The position numbers and the translations under genes are program-made. Below the pieces are notes generated by a model. The model was not told the DNA's origin, made no database searches, and saw nothing but the letters and a program-made list of their open reading frames with translations. Below are positions 44,461-55,015 of a stretch of 64,000 nt of DNA, in pieces; the first letter of the stretch is position 1; every line of letters starts with the position of its first letter. The stretch comes from Ctena decussata (taxonomy: Eukaryota; Mollusca; Bivalvia; Lucinida; Lucinidae), in the NCBI GenBank assembly GCA_963989385.1, contig OZ022501.1, forward strand, positions 25,366,602 to 25,430,601, in the 5' to 3' direction.

Positions 44461-45149
44461 TTAATTTACGACCTGCAGCTCCTTCATCTTCCAATGATAA
44501 TGTTTAAGAGCAGATAATAATAATAATAATAATAGAAACATACAAGGAAGAAAGATGCAATTACGAGATTTAGACTCGTATCAAGAAAATGAACTAATTC
44601 GAAGTCGAGTAAATTTAATTACAAAGATAAATTTCAGTGTAGCCTAACCCTCTGGTAATAAAAGAGATTTTTCGATAAAAGGTGCATTTTTTTACTTTAA
44701 AAATACTTATTCAAATAAGCATACAACATTTTTTTCTAGTTACGATTCACGCTAGTTTTATAAGAATTCGTTCATTTTTAGCTCTCTTTCATTATATGTG
44801 AATTTAGAACCACAAACCATTTAGTTTGTCTGTCTGTCTGTCAGTAAAAAATGGATTGCCTAAACAAAATAAATATGTATACTTATCTAAGGTTTTCGTG
44901 AAAAGCCTATAATCGCACTTGAATTCAGAAGCTTTGATAGGCTAACATAGCGTTATATATGCCAACCTTGCCAGAAAATGCAAAATAAACACGAAATATT
45001 TCGTAATGTGCAATGTCTTCACTGATCAGGGTGATACAAAACAGTATAACATGATTTGCCCATCTGTACAGGAGATACTCGTAACTCAATCACTATGCTT
45101 TGATTATGTTCTCGTGCAGGTGGACAGATCATGGTATAACTGTTTCATA
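44461..45149. other. Upstream flank of the PLPPR-like gene
   Basis: Short AAT (44516-44535) and TCTG (44830-44845) microsatellites. The acceptor at 45682 shows that a 5' untranslated exon must lie upstream, but I could not place it. Confidence 0.4.
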
Positions 45150-45380
45150 CTGTAGAAAGGTACACCTTTATGTTTTCCGCCATTTTTACAGAGGGGAACA
45201 GCCTTCGAGACTTCATATTTGCTTCCCAGGACGAAGAATCCTTGCAAAAAGGGATATACTCTTAAAGGCAGGAATTTTCTCCTAGAAGAACAAACAATTT
45301 TTCTTGTAAGAGGTGGCCTCTTTTGAGAAGAAAGGCTAAATAAAAATAACAGAGTTGCTTCTGCGTACCCCTTCATCTTA
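45150..45380 (+). repeat. Dispersed GCTTCCC family, near-full copy
   Basis: Contains TACACCTTTATGTTTTCCGCCA, TTACAGAGGGGAACAGCC, ATATTTGCTTCCCAGGA, TTTTGAGAAGAAAGGC and AGAGTTGCTTCTGCGTACCCC in the order of the 39330 copy. Confidence 0.6.
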
Positions 45381-45682
45381 ATTTGAATCTGGTGGCAATA
45401 AAAATGATAGACCGGAGCAGCTAAGAAAGCAGACGACAAAATTTACGTCTGCAAAACTTAAAAAACAAAACAAGAAGAATTGTCCAAACTTTGTCATACT
45501 GACAATTCAAAGACTAATGAGCATACAATGCAGACCCAGATGAGGCGGCTCATTGTCTGGATCTACGCTATTTGCAAATTTAACTGTCATTTGTTGTCAA
45601 TTCAAGTGTTAAAGAAAGAGGCAAGTGATTTTTGAATTGATTTATGACAATAATGTATAAATGATTACTTTTCTATGTACAG

Positions 45683-45917
45683 CTGGTGATATGGACAGTT
45701 AACAAATGACCCGGCCGCAGTACAAAGACAAAGTCATGTATCAGCAGAACCCGGGAGCCTCCGTTGAGAACCTCCACCACAAGAACGACAGGGATGGCGC
45801 CGAGTCGGGGACCTCGGACTACAGCACGGAGGACAGGGGCAAGGTTCTAGTGTGTATAACTTTCATGTTGGAAGCAATTATCTTGGCAGCAGTTGTTGTA
45901 CTAGAATATTTTCTCAG
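45683..45917 (+). CDS. PLPPR1-like: PLPPR-like exon 1: N-tail and first membrane segment
   Basis: Acceptor GTACAG|CTG, 23 bp of 5' UTR, then ATG at 45706 (ACAAATGAC); donor AG|GTAAAT. No upstream in-frame ATG is available in the exon. It encodes MTRPQYKDKVMYQQNPGASV, then an acidic stretch, then TM1 ending VVVLEYFL. Higher GC than the surroundings. Confidence 0.85.
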
Positions 45918-48900
45918 GTAAATATTTATTTTTTCTTGTTGCGTATCGAATTTATTCGGATATAAGACGGGTGTTTCCCTCTCAAGATCGCCAAATATCT
46001 AAATCAGTCTTATGAAATTCTGGTATGATATGTAGTTTTCCCTTCCAAAACAATTTCAAACATCTAGATCCGTCTTAGAAGATGGATCTGGGGCCGTATT
46101 CATAAAGCCACTTAAGTCGTTGCTATGCGGTTGCTAAGGCTAAATATCTATAAAGGAGATTCCCTACAACTATGAAATTTGGTCTGGAGACTGTTCCTCC
46201 AGAGCAAATTTCATAGTTGTAGGGAATCTCCTTCAAAGAAATTTAGCCTTAGCAACAGGATAGCAACCACTTAGTCGTTTTATGAATACGGCCCCTGGAT
46301 TTTTGGGAATCGTTTTGGAAGGAAAAAAATTACCCCGTCTAATAACCGAAGAAACACGGCAGTCAATTTCTTATTGTGAATTCATGAACACTAGCATGTT
46401 AACGCTAGACTTGTAGCATAAAGGGTCACTCATTAAAAGCAACTATCCACCTCATCAACATAAAGTGCAGGGGGTATGCCTTGACAGAGACAGACCGCGA
46501 ATCCAATCGGCCCCTATATTCAAGCGCCGTGAATTTCCAGACACTTATGCCCCATTCACATGCGCAGATTTGCTTACGTAAGTATATTTGCATATAAGTA
46601 AATTTGCTCACATAAGTAAAAGTTACCTGGATAATGCTCTGGGTTTGAATAATCTACTAATTTGCTTACGTATGTATTTGCGTTCACATGACGAATTTCT
46701 AATGTGAGTAAAATTTGCATATATGCAAAAAATACTTACATGAGCAAATCTGCGCATGTGAATGGGGCATTAGATTTTTTTGCGGTAAACTACATATTTC
46801 TATGGTTTGGGTTTTATTCAATTAAATTCAAATAGGCAAAGAGGACGTGGGGGCATAGAACATATGAACGTATATGACAGATGTATCACCAATAGCAAAC
46901 TTAAATATATTCCTCTAAGAGCAATGAAGACTCTTAAGAAAGACGGTGGATCAGACTACGTAGCTTCGTGGCTAATAAAGACTCATCAGTGACCCTGTGA
47001 TAGCCTTCCGACGAAAGTCAGAGGCAATCATATGTAATTTTGCAAAATTAAAATACACAGTTGATTTAAAGACTGGTGTATCTAGCAAAAAGGGGTCAAA
47101 ATCGATAAAAAAAATCTGTCTAGAATATAACTCTTAAACTTTACTGCAGGTGGACGACGTCATTTCCTATCAGGAAGCAGAACTTCACTTGTGATGATCC
47201 AGAAATATCTCTCACAAAGAATGATCCGTCCTTTTCTTCATTTGCTTTCAACGCCGCCGTGCCGACCACTGTTATTTATTGTCTCAGCTTTTGTATACCG
47301 CCATTTGTCGTAAGTAATTTTGCGGGCTATTTTTTCTTTATTCTACCAAACAGGCATATGACGTCGAAATGACGTTGTATTGACGTTGATGCGACGTGAT
47401 GACGTCGCATCAACGTCCATACGACGTCATTTGGGCGCTATGTGTCTGCTGGGTACACTCGAGTTTATGTATACTGGTCAAAAAAAGTTGATCCCCATCT
47501 GATATTACATGAGGTAGCAGAATTTTTCATGTAAAAAAAAGGCTTTGTTTCACACGTGTTAACTGGTATTCTGTTGAGATGCAGAAATTTCAGTAAAGGT
47601 CGTCTTTTTCTTCCTTTCATTTCTATAATAAGTTTCACAAAAAATACAATTACTCCGCTAAAATTTTGCGCAAGTCGCCAAATACTAGAAACATAAAGCT
47701 GAAATTGGGTGAAGTTATTATCAAGATCGGGTTGTATATATAATAAACAAAACACGTTTTCGGATTTCAGGTACCATTTCACAAATTTAGCACTGCGCAT
47801 ATTGGAGAAAAAAAAATGGGGCTTAGCTTCTTTTGACCAGTTTACTTACAGTCTCTTTTGAACAAAATTAAAACACTAGAGGGAACTACGAGATAAATTG
47901 GATGATCAGCCGCTGTATTCCAAAGGTTCAACTTAAAGTTGAATATTTTAATGTTATCCGTATGTCCCTAATAGAAAACTTAGTGGGCTTTTGCTGGGTT
48001 GTTACCGGTATTTATTGTTTGCATAGCGAGGCCATAGTCCCATGGTACGAAACCCAAGGCACAATACCTCGATTTGTATAAACTGTGTACAGTCTTGCTG
48101 GGTCAATAAGGCGAACGCCATCGAATAATTTAGAGCATTTAATGACTGATTTGCTGTTTTGTCTCCTACTTAATTTTAGAATTTTAGCACTTTGATCTTT
48201 CTTTGTAAGCATCATTGTTTATTTATTCTGTTTTATTCAGATGTTAATAGGTGAGATTGGAGTCTGGGCGTTTGCAAACGGGGAGAGGAAATCTGTGCGG
48301 GTCTGCTGTCGTCCTTGTAAAATATCACAAGTCATCAGGAGATTGATTAGATTTATTGGTGAGTTTTCCGTGTAAAAGACATACATTTGGCATAACCATT
48401 TACGCTGTAAGCTGCAAATACGCCAAAGTGAAAAATGAAGAAAAAAAATTGTAGACATTCCGTTGTCATAATTTCTAGTCATTTGCTTTCATAGCCAGAC
48501 ATATTATACTGTATAGTATATTGTAAAGCGAGGAATATTTATTTATGGAATGATATTTTTGTTTTGAATGTGCAATATGTTTTTGATGTCATGTTAGGGC
48601 TAACTTAAAACATTGGTTTCTTCAGTCGCGTTTCCTTCCCTTTTTCATTTTCCTGTTCTAGTGTGCATTAACTTTTACATGCGTTTCGGGTATCTGAGTC
48701 TGCACCAAATTATGTAATCCTTTTGATTTAGAGGGATCTAATCATTATAGTGCTTGAAAATATATGCATCATTGATCCGTTTGACTGCGATAAAGTGATC
48801 TTTTCCAGCTGTATTTGCGTTTGGTATGTTCACGTTGATGATATTCGTTGACGTCATAAAACTGGTGACAGGAAGACTAAGACCCAATTTTCTGGAGGTG

Positions 48901-51900
48901 TGTGACATCAACAAAACCCTTTGTGGCGTAAATGGCAATTGGGGAGGAGATGAACTCTGCACTAATAAAGATGAGTTAGAAATTAGACATGCGAGGTAAG
49001 ACAGAACACTAAAATACAATTAAGGTACGAGGGTTGTTCAGAAAGTTCTGATTCTAGCCGCATAACTCTGTTTAGCGGCCTGCTGGGGAAAAATAAAAGC
49101 ACTACATATCGTCTTTACAATGATATCTAGCACTATACAAAGATATATTTTCTTATTGAGTTACAACGCATGTTATAAGGCCCAGTCATACCACTGAGCT
49201 AATTTCATATGTGAATTTATTTTCAGTGTGTCATTCAAATGAAATATCATTGTACATACAAAACAAATTTTTGTAAGCTTCTTGTCATTCGTTGCTTTCA
49301 ATATTCATTCAAAAGTTAGAATGGCAGCAAACGTTATCGATTTAGTCCTTGCAAAGCAATGCGCAGTTTTATAACGTTATTGAAAACGACGTCAACGTCA
49401 TTTTCGAAAGCTCGTAGCGGCTTCGTTGTTTACATTAATTTTAATTTGTCGACGGTTTCGATTTGGCCCATGCAAAGGCTCTTCCTAACAAGATTTTGAA
49501 TGTCAAGACCCGGGTTTTCGTTACAAAATCATTATAACTTTAGTAGAAAGGAGGAATTTGCTACTACATAAAATGCTTTTAATCTAAATTGAACGGACAG
49601 TTTGGAACCTAGTTCAAATATATTTTCCGCGATATTTACAAGTTACAGTTGCCTGGGGACTAAGTTTAAGTAGCAATGATGAAAAAATTTCAAAGACTGC
49701 TCATGTATGAACTATGACCTTCTTAAGTGAAAATCTGCAGTGGCTGTAAGGTATGTGTTTTCAAAAACGTTCAAAAATATGTCCTTTAGAAAATATACAC
49801 CACGTTTGCAGAGTTGTCCGAACATATGACCCCTTTATATATTTTCGCTATCAGAAGTTCTGTGTATATGATGGTTACCAAAATAAGACGTCACGAACAG
49901 AACTTTCTGAACATCCCTCGTAAAAGAGCCGCGACATGACAAAACCAACAAAGTGGTTGTGCGCCCAGCGCAGACTCAGATCAGCCTGGGCATCCGCCCA
50001 GTCTGATCAGAGTCTTTGCTGTCCGTATGGGGGTAGCTTAGATCCTTACCTATACTTTAAGTGCTAAGCAAATTGTCTGATCAGACTGGGCGGATGCCCA
50101 GGCTGACGTGAGTCTGCGCTGGGCGCACAACCATTTTGTTGGTTTTCTCGTGTCGCGGCTCAAATATGATTTCTTCATGGGAAGTATCTCTTGTCAGTTT
50201 CATTTTGTGTCTCTTCTCAATAAGAATCAACTCTTAAAAGAAAAAAAATCCCCTAGGAGCAAATTCTTAACATCAAAAAAGGTCTAATTTCAAAACGGCC
50301 GAAGCAAATATAAAGTCACAAACTTTATTCCCTTTTGTAAACAATGAGGGAAAAAACATGGACGTGTATATACACACCTCAGAACGATGAAAAGGGTTTA
50401 AGCACCAGATATCTATATTAAAATTGTGTAACTCTGCTATAAGATGGGGTGTTTCTTCCAAAGCACATTCCAAAAATTAAGATCTAGATATATATAAAAA
50501 AAGGATTTTTCGAAAAAAATGTAGATTTTTCAGGGTGTGTGTGCTTTCCTGGAGAGAAAACAAACTCATAGCCTAATAAATGCGATTAACCTTTAAGAGA
50601 GAATTACTTTAAATACAGATACTTTTATAGTGCTGTGTCAAGACGCAATTTTCACTTGTGTCCTTGATTATTGCAGGTCATCATTTCCATCTCTCAAGTC
50701 TGCAATGACAGCATTTGCTGCAGTTTACTTAGCCGTAAGTACAGACATTTATAAATACGCCCCTTCCTCCGAGTACAAGGAGGGTAGTGGACAACATTCC
50801 TGACTACCTATCCAGGGGTCGCAAGATCGATCCTCCGCTTCTCCGGTCTTTTGGATGAGACTTTAAACCGAGGTCCCGCCTTCATATTACCTGGTTGTTG
50901 GTGGGACGTTAAACCCGAGTTCACTCACTCACTCACTCACTCCTCCGAGTATAAATTACAGCCCCAACCTCCCTCCTTCCCCCATCCTCTCTCTCTCCCT
51001 CTAATTTGAAGTGTATGCCTTGTCCTATTATGGTCGAAACTTGGTAAGCTTCTTTAAAAGTGTCAGAAATTGTGTATTTTATTTGTTCAAATTTCTGCAT
51101 GCAGTGTTTTGCAAGTGAGGTCCTTCTACAGAGTAAGACTGCTTATTTGGTACTAAGGGAGTAGGAATACTCTGCCCTTATGCACCTGACTAAACATTAC
51201 GGATGTTTCCTCTGGACCTAGAACTGTTGTTCTCGAACAAATACAGCAAAGGCCAACAGTAAGCTGAATGTTGAATGATTATGCTTCTTCCAGATATACA
51301 TCCATGGAGCACTTAGAACAAGGTCTGTGAGAGTTCTGCGTCCGTTCCTGTCTCTGGTATTCGCAATGCTGGCCTTACTGTGTGGCCTAACTCAGATGGG
51401 CTTGAATCAGAATTACTGGACTGATGTCATTGCGGGGTTTGCTCTAGGTATAGTCATGGCTATTTACTTGGTAAGTATATGATGCTCTGTTATTTTTTTT
51501 TCATTCTATTTATCTGCACGACTGAGTCTTTTTATTAGCCGAAACTACGTAGTCAGGCCAATGTAACTTCTTCTAAATGTGTTCTCTGCTCTTGAAGGAA
51601 CTCTTTAAGATTTTAATGTGATTGTAAATTAGACGTAAAGCAAAGCAGCGGGTTGCGTACTTTAATATATTGAACAGAAATTTGCCTACCTCGGTTACTG
51701 AAGTAATGTGTGTGTGTGTTGTTTTTGTTGTTGCTTTACGTCCATAGTATACAGCTATGGTCATTTCGGGACGGTCAACCTAATTACATTATTCCTGGGC
51801 AGGCTTAGACCTCCTAGGCGGTTAAGCAGTACTAAGTGCACATACTTTCGCAAGTAACTGACAACTGTCCTCTTTGAATCAGTGGAAGGGGAAGAATCAA

Positions 51901-54711
51901 TCTCCACGAAAGTAAATGGCTGGACCGGGTATCGAGCCCGGAACTTTGGCTATTGAGTCAAACTCGCCTCATGGGGGTATTTTTCAGTAGTTAATTACCT
52001 TTTGGCAAAATATTGAGGGAATAAACGCATTTATTCAAGGTGAATACTATGGCCCATACAAAGCTAACTTCAGTCATAGAACTTGAAGAAGATGCATGGA
52101 TCAAAACTAAAAATATTTTTGAAAACAAACTTCTATCACGCTTTTCTTTTCATCACCAGGGGGCGTTTGTGTTGTACAACTTCCGAGAATATGTCTCTGA
52201 GCGGAAGATGATTCGTCTGCTCCATGGGTTTCTGGTCGACCATCAGCTGTTGAATGAAATTACCAAAGATGTAAGTATTCCACGTCCGTAAAATTCAGAA
52301 GTGGCAATACATTTACCTGTCTCGATTGATACAGCTGCATAATTTCACTGACTCATTTAAGAGTTCTTTTGTTTCTAACAATTTATGTACAACAATATTT
52401 TAATTGTTGCAAATATTTGGTTCATTCTGCACTGATCTGTTGATTTTCTCGCGTGAAAGCTGAGTAATTTTCATTAGAGCTACTTTCGTGTTGTTGGCCC
52501 TGTCAATCTTGTTTAAAGAGTCTCTTTTTAGCTCAGTGTTTGTTGTGTTTTGCGTGTACATAAACAATTTTGCTGGTTTATCGGGTAGCTGAACGACCAC
52601 CTGCTTGGGAAAGAGCTGTTCATTTGATTGACTGCGTGTCTTTCGTTCTTTCCCTTGTTGTTTTGAGTGCAGGATGTGGGATTTGATTGTATAATTCCTG
52701 ATCATTGCCCATCTGTTTACTGTATTAAGGTGGACACCAATGCCGACGTTCAGTAACACTGCAATAACCAACAGCCACCCAGATACCTCTTTTTCCAGCT
52801 TAAAGCACACTAAGTGCGGATTTCCTACTATTGGATCGGAAATAATTCGTTCAAGCTTTGTCCTCCATTTTTATCCAAAACTGGTTAAAATGCGTAAGTT
52901 CATACACCAAATGCAATGGATTAAAACGAACTTTCGTTGCGAGAATAATAATATGATTGTAGTCTTAGTCGCGCATATGGAGTGTCGCCTTCACCTCGTA
53001 TGTATCATAAAAATACGTTTATAGATATCGCCAACAATAACATTCTGTTGCATAGTAACTCTCTTTGAGGTATAAATACTGCTTATAATGGATTTTGGTA
53101 ATGTCGCTAATGCGCATCAGAAATCATACCAGTCACTGACTGGTTCTTAAATGATATGGTGCGTTTATTTGTTTAGGCACTAAATGCAGCTTGACCCTAA
53201 ATGCAGAAGTCTCAACGAATGACATTTGGTTGATGGAATATCATCCCGTGCTAGTGATTACAGATGCATTAAAATATAGAAATGTGCAATTTTGCAAAAA
53301 GAGTATTCATATACCCCTTGCTGTGGAAAAGCGCACTTCAAAGTCTATAATTGTTTAAAATCCCGATGAAATCTAACATAGCTGCTTATAAGGGGCGACT
53401 TAAAATGGCGACTGTTAGCAAACATAATTGCACATATGATGAAGCCCAATCTTCAGCTTAACATCTCTTGTAGGGTAGCTAAATACTTTAAATCACAAAC
53501 TGTTACCAAATGTTGGTAACCAAAGCTTACTTTTGTTCTGATTTTTTCATGTATTTTTTCTAAGATGACATTTTTCATATGAAAATCCCGATGAAAAAAA
53601 TTATATCTACACTGTAAAAAATAACTGTAGATTTTACGGTAGAATAACTGGAAACCGGCTGCCAGTCCTTTTCCCGTTATTTTTACGGGCGTTTGCCTGT
53701 AAGACATTGTCGGAAATCACGAAATGGAAGTTTTATGTTTACTTGGCGCACTCGAAAATAACTTTGTATTGTTGAAGCGCTATCTGACCAAAACGACACC
53801 AGTTCTATTCTGTCCCACTCTGCTTGATGATTCCTGCAATTTTTACGGGCGCCCGTAAAAATAATGGTAAAAGGACTGGCAGCTGGTTGCCAGTCATTTT
53901 ACCGTAAAATCTACAGTTTTTTTGCAGTGTATGGGCAAAATTGATGTCGTTTTAAAAATGGTTGTTGCCTTATGGACTGAAGTTGGTATGCCAATACTTG
54001 TGCAAAAAGCGCATAAGTATAGAAATCTTGAAGTGTATGTTATCCACCGCGTTATGTTCATGTTTTAACAATTGTATGCAGATGAAGATCTATTTGAGCC
54101 GCGACACGACAGAAACCAACAAAGTGACATGTGCACCCAGCAAAGACTCATATCAGCCTGGACATCCGTCAAGTCTGATCAGAGTCTTCGCTTGCGCTTA
54201 AGGTGTACCTTAGAGTCTAAGCTACTAATGACCACCTGTTTGGGAAAGAGCTGCTCATTCCGTTTATCGTGCGTGTCTTTCGTGAACTTGTGTCAATTTT
54301 TCCGTGTGTGTGTGCTGTTGGTTTTGAGAGCGGGATGTGGGATTTGATTGTATTAATTCCTGTTCATTGCCTATCTTTTTACGTTAGTGCCGACAGCGAA
54401 GATAAGTCATGACGGTTGCCAAGGCCTACACGAGTCTTCGCTAGGCGCCATGCCACTTTGTTGTTTTGTCGTGTGACGGCTCATTTTAAATCTTTATTCA
54501 TTTTGATTTGCAGGGAAAGTTACGTTTGTTTCCGTTTCCATTTCACATACCACGTGCACACACACGTCCCTATCAGAAGTTTGAAGGGATAAAAGCACAA
54601 AATGCGCCATTGCCTATATATGGAGATACGGAGGGGCCAGAGGACAGATACAGAGACAGAGCCCTTCCACATCCGGGACACCCCGAGGAACACGGACTTT
54701 CACATTTATAA
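45683..54711 (+). CDS. PLPPR1-like: Phospholipid phosphatase-related (PLPPR/PRG-like) membrane protein, complete, 8 exons
   Basis: Exons 45683-45917 (ATG at 45706), 47150-47309, 48241-48358, 48809-48995, 50677-50734, 51294-51470, 52160-52270 and 54514-54711 join in phase to 406 residues. Six hydrophobic segments are visible (about 48-69, 106-132, 164-180, 236-250, 263-282, 289-310), with a polar N-tail and a proline-rich C-tail. The LPP-family motif K-x6-RP is present (Lys181, Arg188-Pro189), but PSGH is Pro230-Ser-Leu-Lys233. In SRx5Hx3D the Arg is Gln279 and the His is Asn285; only Asp289 remains. Phrases IGEIGVW, VIRRLIRF, SSFPSLKSA and WTDVIAGF match vertebrate PLPPRs, which modulate lipid signalling and membrane shape without clear phosphatase activity. 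A non-catalytic role is inferred. Which of PLPPR1-5 is closest cannot be said. Confidence 0.9.
46090..46295. mobile_element. Foldback MITE with GGGGCCGTATTCATAAA ends
   Basis: GGGCCGTATTCATAAAGCCA pairs with ATGAATACGGCCCC. Inner arms GGAGATTCCCTACAACTATG and complement surround GGTCTGGAGACTGTTCCTCCAGAGC. TGGATCTG/TGGATTTT at the borders may be an 8-bp target duplication. A half copy lies at 56545-56654. Confidence 0.75.
46547..46770. mobile_element. MITE with ATGCCCCATTCACATGCGCAG ends
   Basis: Left ATGCCCCATTCACATGCGCA and right TGCGCATGTGAATGGGGCAT are perfect complements, flanked by T/TA. Interior words ATTTGCTTACGTAAGTA alternate in both orientations. Confidence 0.8.
47150..47309 (+). 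CDS. PLPPR1-like: PLPPR-like exon 2: extracellular loop 1 and TM2
   Basis: Acceptor CTGCAG|G and donor GTC|GTAAGT. It encodes WTTSFPIRKQNFTCDDPEIS and a segment ending IYCLSFCIPPFV. NFTC is a possible N-glycosylation site in the loop that family topology places outside. Confidence 0.85.
47351..47454. mobile_element. Foldback MITE, GGGCACA family (copy 6)
   Basis: CAGGCATATGACGTCGAAAT and CGCTATGTGTCTGCTGGG bound a GACGTTGATGCGACGTGATG core. It is inserted 40 bp after the donor of exon 2. Confidence 0.8.
48241..48358 (+). CDS. PLPPR1-like: PLPPR-like exon 3: cytosolic loop
   Basis: Acceptor TATTCAG|ATG and donor G|GTGAGT. It encodes MLIGEIGVWAFANGERKSVR, a Cys-rich CCRPCK and VIRRLIRFI, matching IGEIS...CCYLNPLLRRIIRF in human PLPPR1. 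Confidence 0.9.
48809..48995 (+). CDS. PLPPR1-like: PLPPR-like exon 4: TM3 and motif C1
   Basis: Acceptor TTCCAG|CT and donor AG|GTAAGA. It encodes VFAFGMFTLMIFVDVIKLVT-GRLRP followed by a cysteine-containing loop (CDINKTLCG, DELCT) in which NKT is a potential glycosylation site. Confidence 0.9.
49926..50161. mobile_element. Palindromic MITE, GAGCCGCGACACGAC family (copy 3)
   Basis: GAGCCGCGACATGACAAAAC to GTTTTCTCGTGTCGCGGCTC, with intact inner GATCAGNCTGGGCGGATGCC arms. Confidence 0.85.
50215..50385 (-). repeat. Dispersed GCTTCCC family, minus-strand fragment
   Basis: Read in complement: CGTCCATGTTTTTTCCCTC, TACAAAAGGGAATAAAGTTTG and ATATTTGCTTCGGCC, as in the 45150 copy. Confidence 0.45.
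50677..50734 (+). CDS. PLPPR1-like: PLPPR-like exon 5: altered PSGH motif
   Basis: Acceptor TTGCAG|G and donor GCC|GTAAGT, only 58 bp. It encodes SSFPSLKSAMTAFAAVYLA. The catalytic PSGH of true phosphatases is PSLK here, as vertebrate PLPPRs have PSKE or PSKH. Confidence 0.85.
50765..50954 (+). mobile_element. SINE with (CACT)n tail and target duplication
   Basis: TCCTCCGAGTA(C/T)AA flanks the unit on both sides (50765-50778 and 50941-50954). Inside, GGTCGCAAGATCGATCC is B-box-like, then GGATGAGACTTTAAACCGAGG and GGGACGTTAAACCCGAG, then five CACT repeats. The TTTAAACC/GTTAAACCC body is a common mollusc SINE theme (from memory). Confidence 0.8.
51294..51470 (+). CDS. PLPPR1-like: PLPPR-like exon 6: TM5, motif C3 region, TM6
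   Basis: Acceptor TTCCAG|ATA and donor TTG|GTAAGT, phase 0. It encodes IYIHGALRTRSVRVLRPFLS, TM5, then GLTQMGLNQNYWTDVIAGFA. Compared with SRx5Hx3D, the Arg and His are lost and the Asp is kept. Confidence 0.9.
51735..51965 (-). mobile_element. tRNA-derived SINE, second copy
   Basis: Matches 4397-4663 over the body (ATTATTCCTGGGCAGGC, ACCTCCTAGGCGGTTAAGCA, GTGCACATACTTTCGCAAGTA) and ends in a head with CCGGGCTCGATACCCGG. The 5' part of the head is missing. Confidence 0.75.
52160..52270 (+). CDS. PLPPR1-like: PLPPR-like exon 7: end of TM6 and cytosolic tail
   Basis: Acceptor CACCAG|GGG and donor GAT|GTAAGT. It encodes GAFVLYNFREYVSERKMIRL and LHGFLVDHQLLNEITKD, a basic then amphipathic stretch after the last membrane segment. 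Confidence 0.85.
52400..52810 (-). other. Open frame of 136 codons, possible orphan exon or repeat
   Basis: The minus-strand frame begins MCFKLEKEVSGWLLVIAVLL, a short basic N-terminus plus one hydrophobic segment as in type II membrane proteins, followed by a polar stem. The DNA from about 52596 to 52720 is duplicated at 54226-54385. So this is either a duplicated first exon of some gene or simply a dispersed repeat with a chance frame. No donor or partner exon identified. Confidence 0.25.
52811..53609. other. Intron 7, no recognised content
   Basis: No repeat boundary or exon supported. Confidence 0.4.
53610..53929. mobile_element. TIR element, CACTGTAAAA ends (copy 2)
   Basis: CTGTAGATTTTACGGTAGAA and its complement near the right end, GGCTGCCAGTCC/GGACTGGCAGCTGG, and ACGGGCGTTTGCC/GGGCGCCCGT arms match the element at 37885. 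The right terminus reads GCAGTG. Confidence 0.75.
54096..54482. mobile_element. Palindromic MITE, GAGCCGCGACACGAC family (copy 4), with internal insertion
   Basis: GAGCCGCGACACGACAGAAA opens and TTGTCGTGTGACGGCTC closes it. It is ~150 bp longer than its sisters because 54226-54385, a copy of 52596-52720, sits in the middle. Confidence 0.7.
54514..54711 (+). CDS. PLPPR1-like: PLPPR-like exon 8: C-terminal tail
   Basis: Acceptor TTTGCAG|GGA, stop TAA at 54709. It encodes GKLRLFPFPFHIPRAHTRPY and a Pro, Glu and His-rich end (DTEGPEDRYRDRALPHPGHP). No domain recognised. The tail is shorter than those of PLPPR3 and PLPPR4 of vertebrates. Confidence 0.85.
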   Translation, partial: GKLRLFPFPFHIPRAHTRPYQKFEGIKAQNAPLPIYGDTEGPEDRYRDRALPHPGHPEEHGLSHL

Positions 54712-54779
54712 TGAGACATTCATTTGTGTACATTCATAATGGCAAATGTGCTTTAAGTAAAAAAATACATTACATAATT

Positions 54780-55015
54780 GAGCCGCGACACGACAAAACC
54801 AACAATGTGGTTGTGCGCCCAGCGCAGACTCAGATCAGCCTGGGCATCCACCGAGTCTGATCTGACTATTCGCTAAGTGCTTAAAGGGAAGCTAAGGGTC
54901 TAAGCTACCTCCATGCGGACAGCGAAGACTCTGATCAGACTGGGCGGATGCCCAGGCTGATCTGAGTCTGCGTTGGGCGCACAACCACTTTGTTGGTTTT
55001 CTCGTGTCGCGGCTC
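54780..55015. mobile_element. Palindromic MITE, GAGCCGCGACACGAC family (copy 5)
   Basis: Full-length copy, GAGCCGCGACACGACAAAAC to GTTTTCTCGTGTCGCGGCTC, starting 68 bp after the PLPPR-like stop codon and so probably transcribed in its 3' UTR. Confidence 0.85.

Larger units (their letters stand above)
49000..50676. other. Large intron between PLPPR-like exons 4 and 5
   Basis: Contains AGGGTTGTTCAGAAAGTTCTGA near 49028 and its complement ACAGAACTTTCTGAACATCCCTCG near 49900. These look like the two ends of a ~890-bp TIR element without coding capacity (mariner-like style). A GAGCCGCGACACGAC MITE and a GCTTCCC copy follow. Confidence 0.5.

Noticed and set aside
46807..46992. Possible alternative exon in PLPPR intron 1
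   Set aside because: A 61-codon frame follows an AAATAG-like acceptor, but it ends in a stop without a donor and has no similarity to the family.
45706..54711. Annotation as an active phospholipid phosphatase (PLPP1-3)
   Set aside because: The PSGH histidine and the third-motif Arg and His are absent, and several phrases match PLPPR rather than PLPP proteins.
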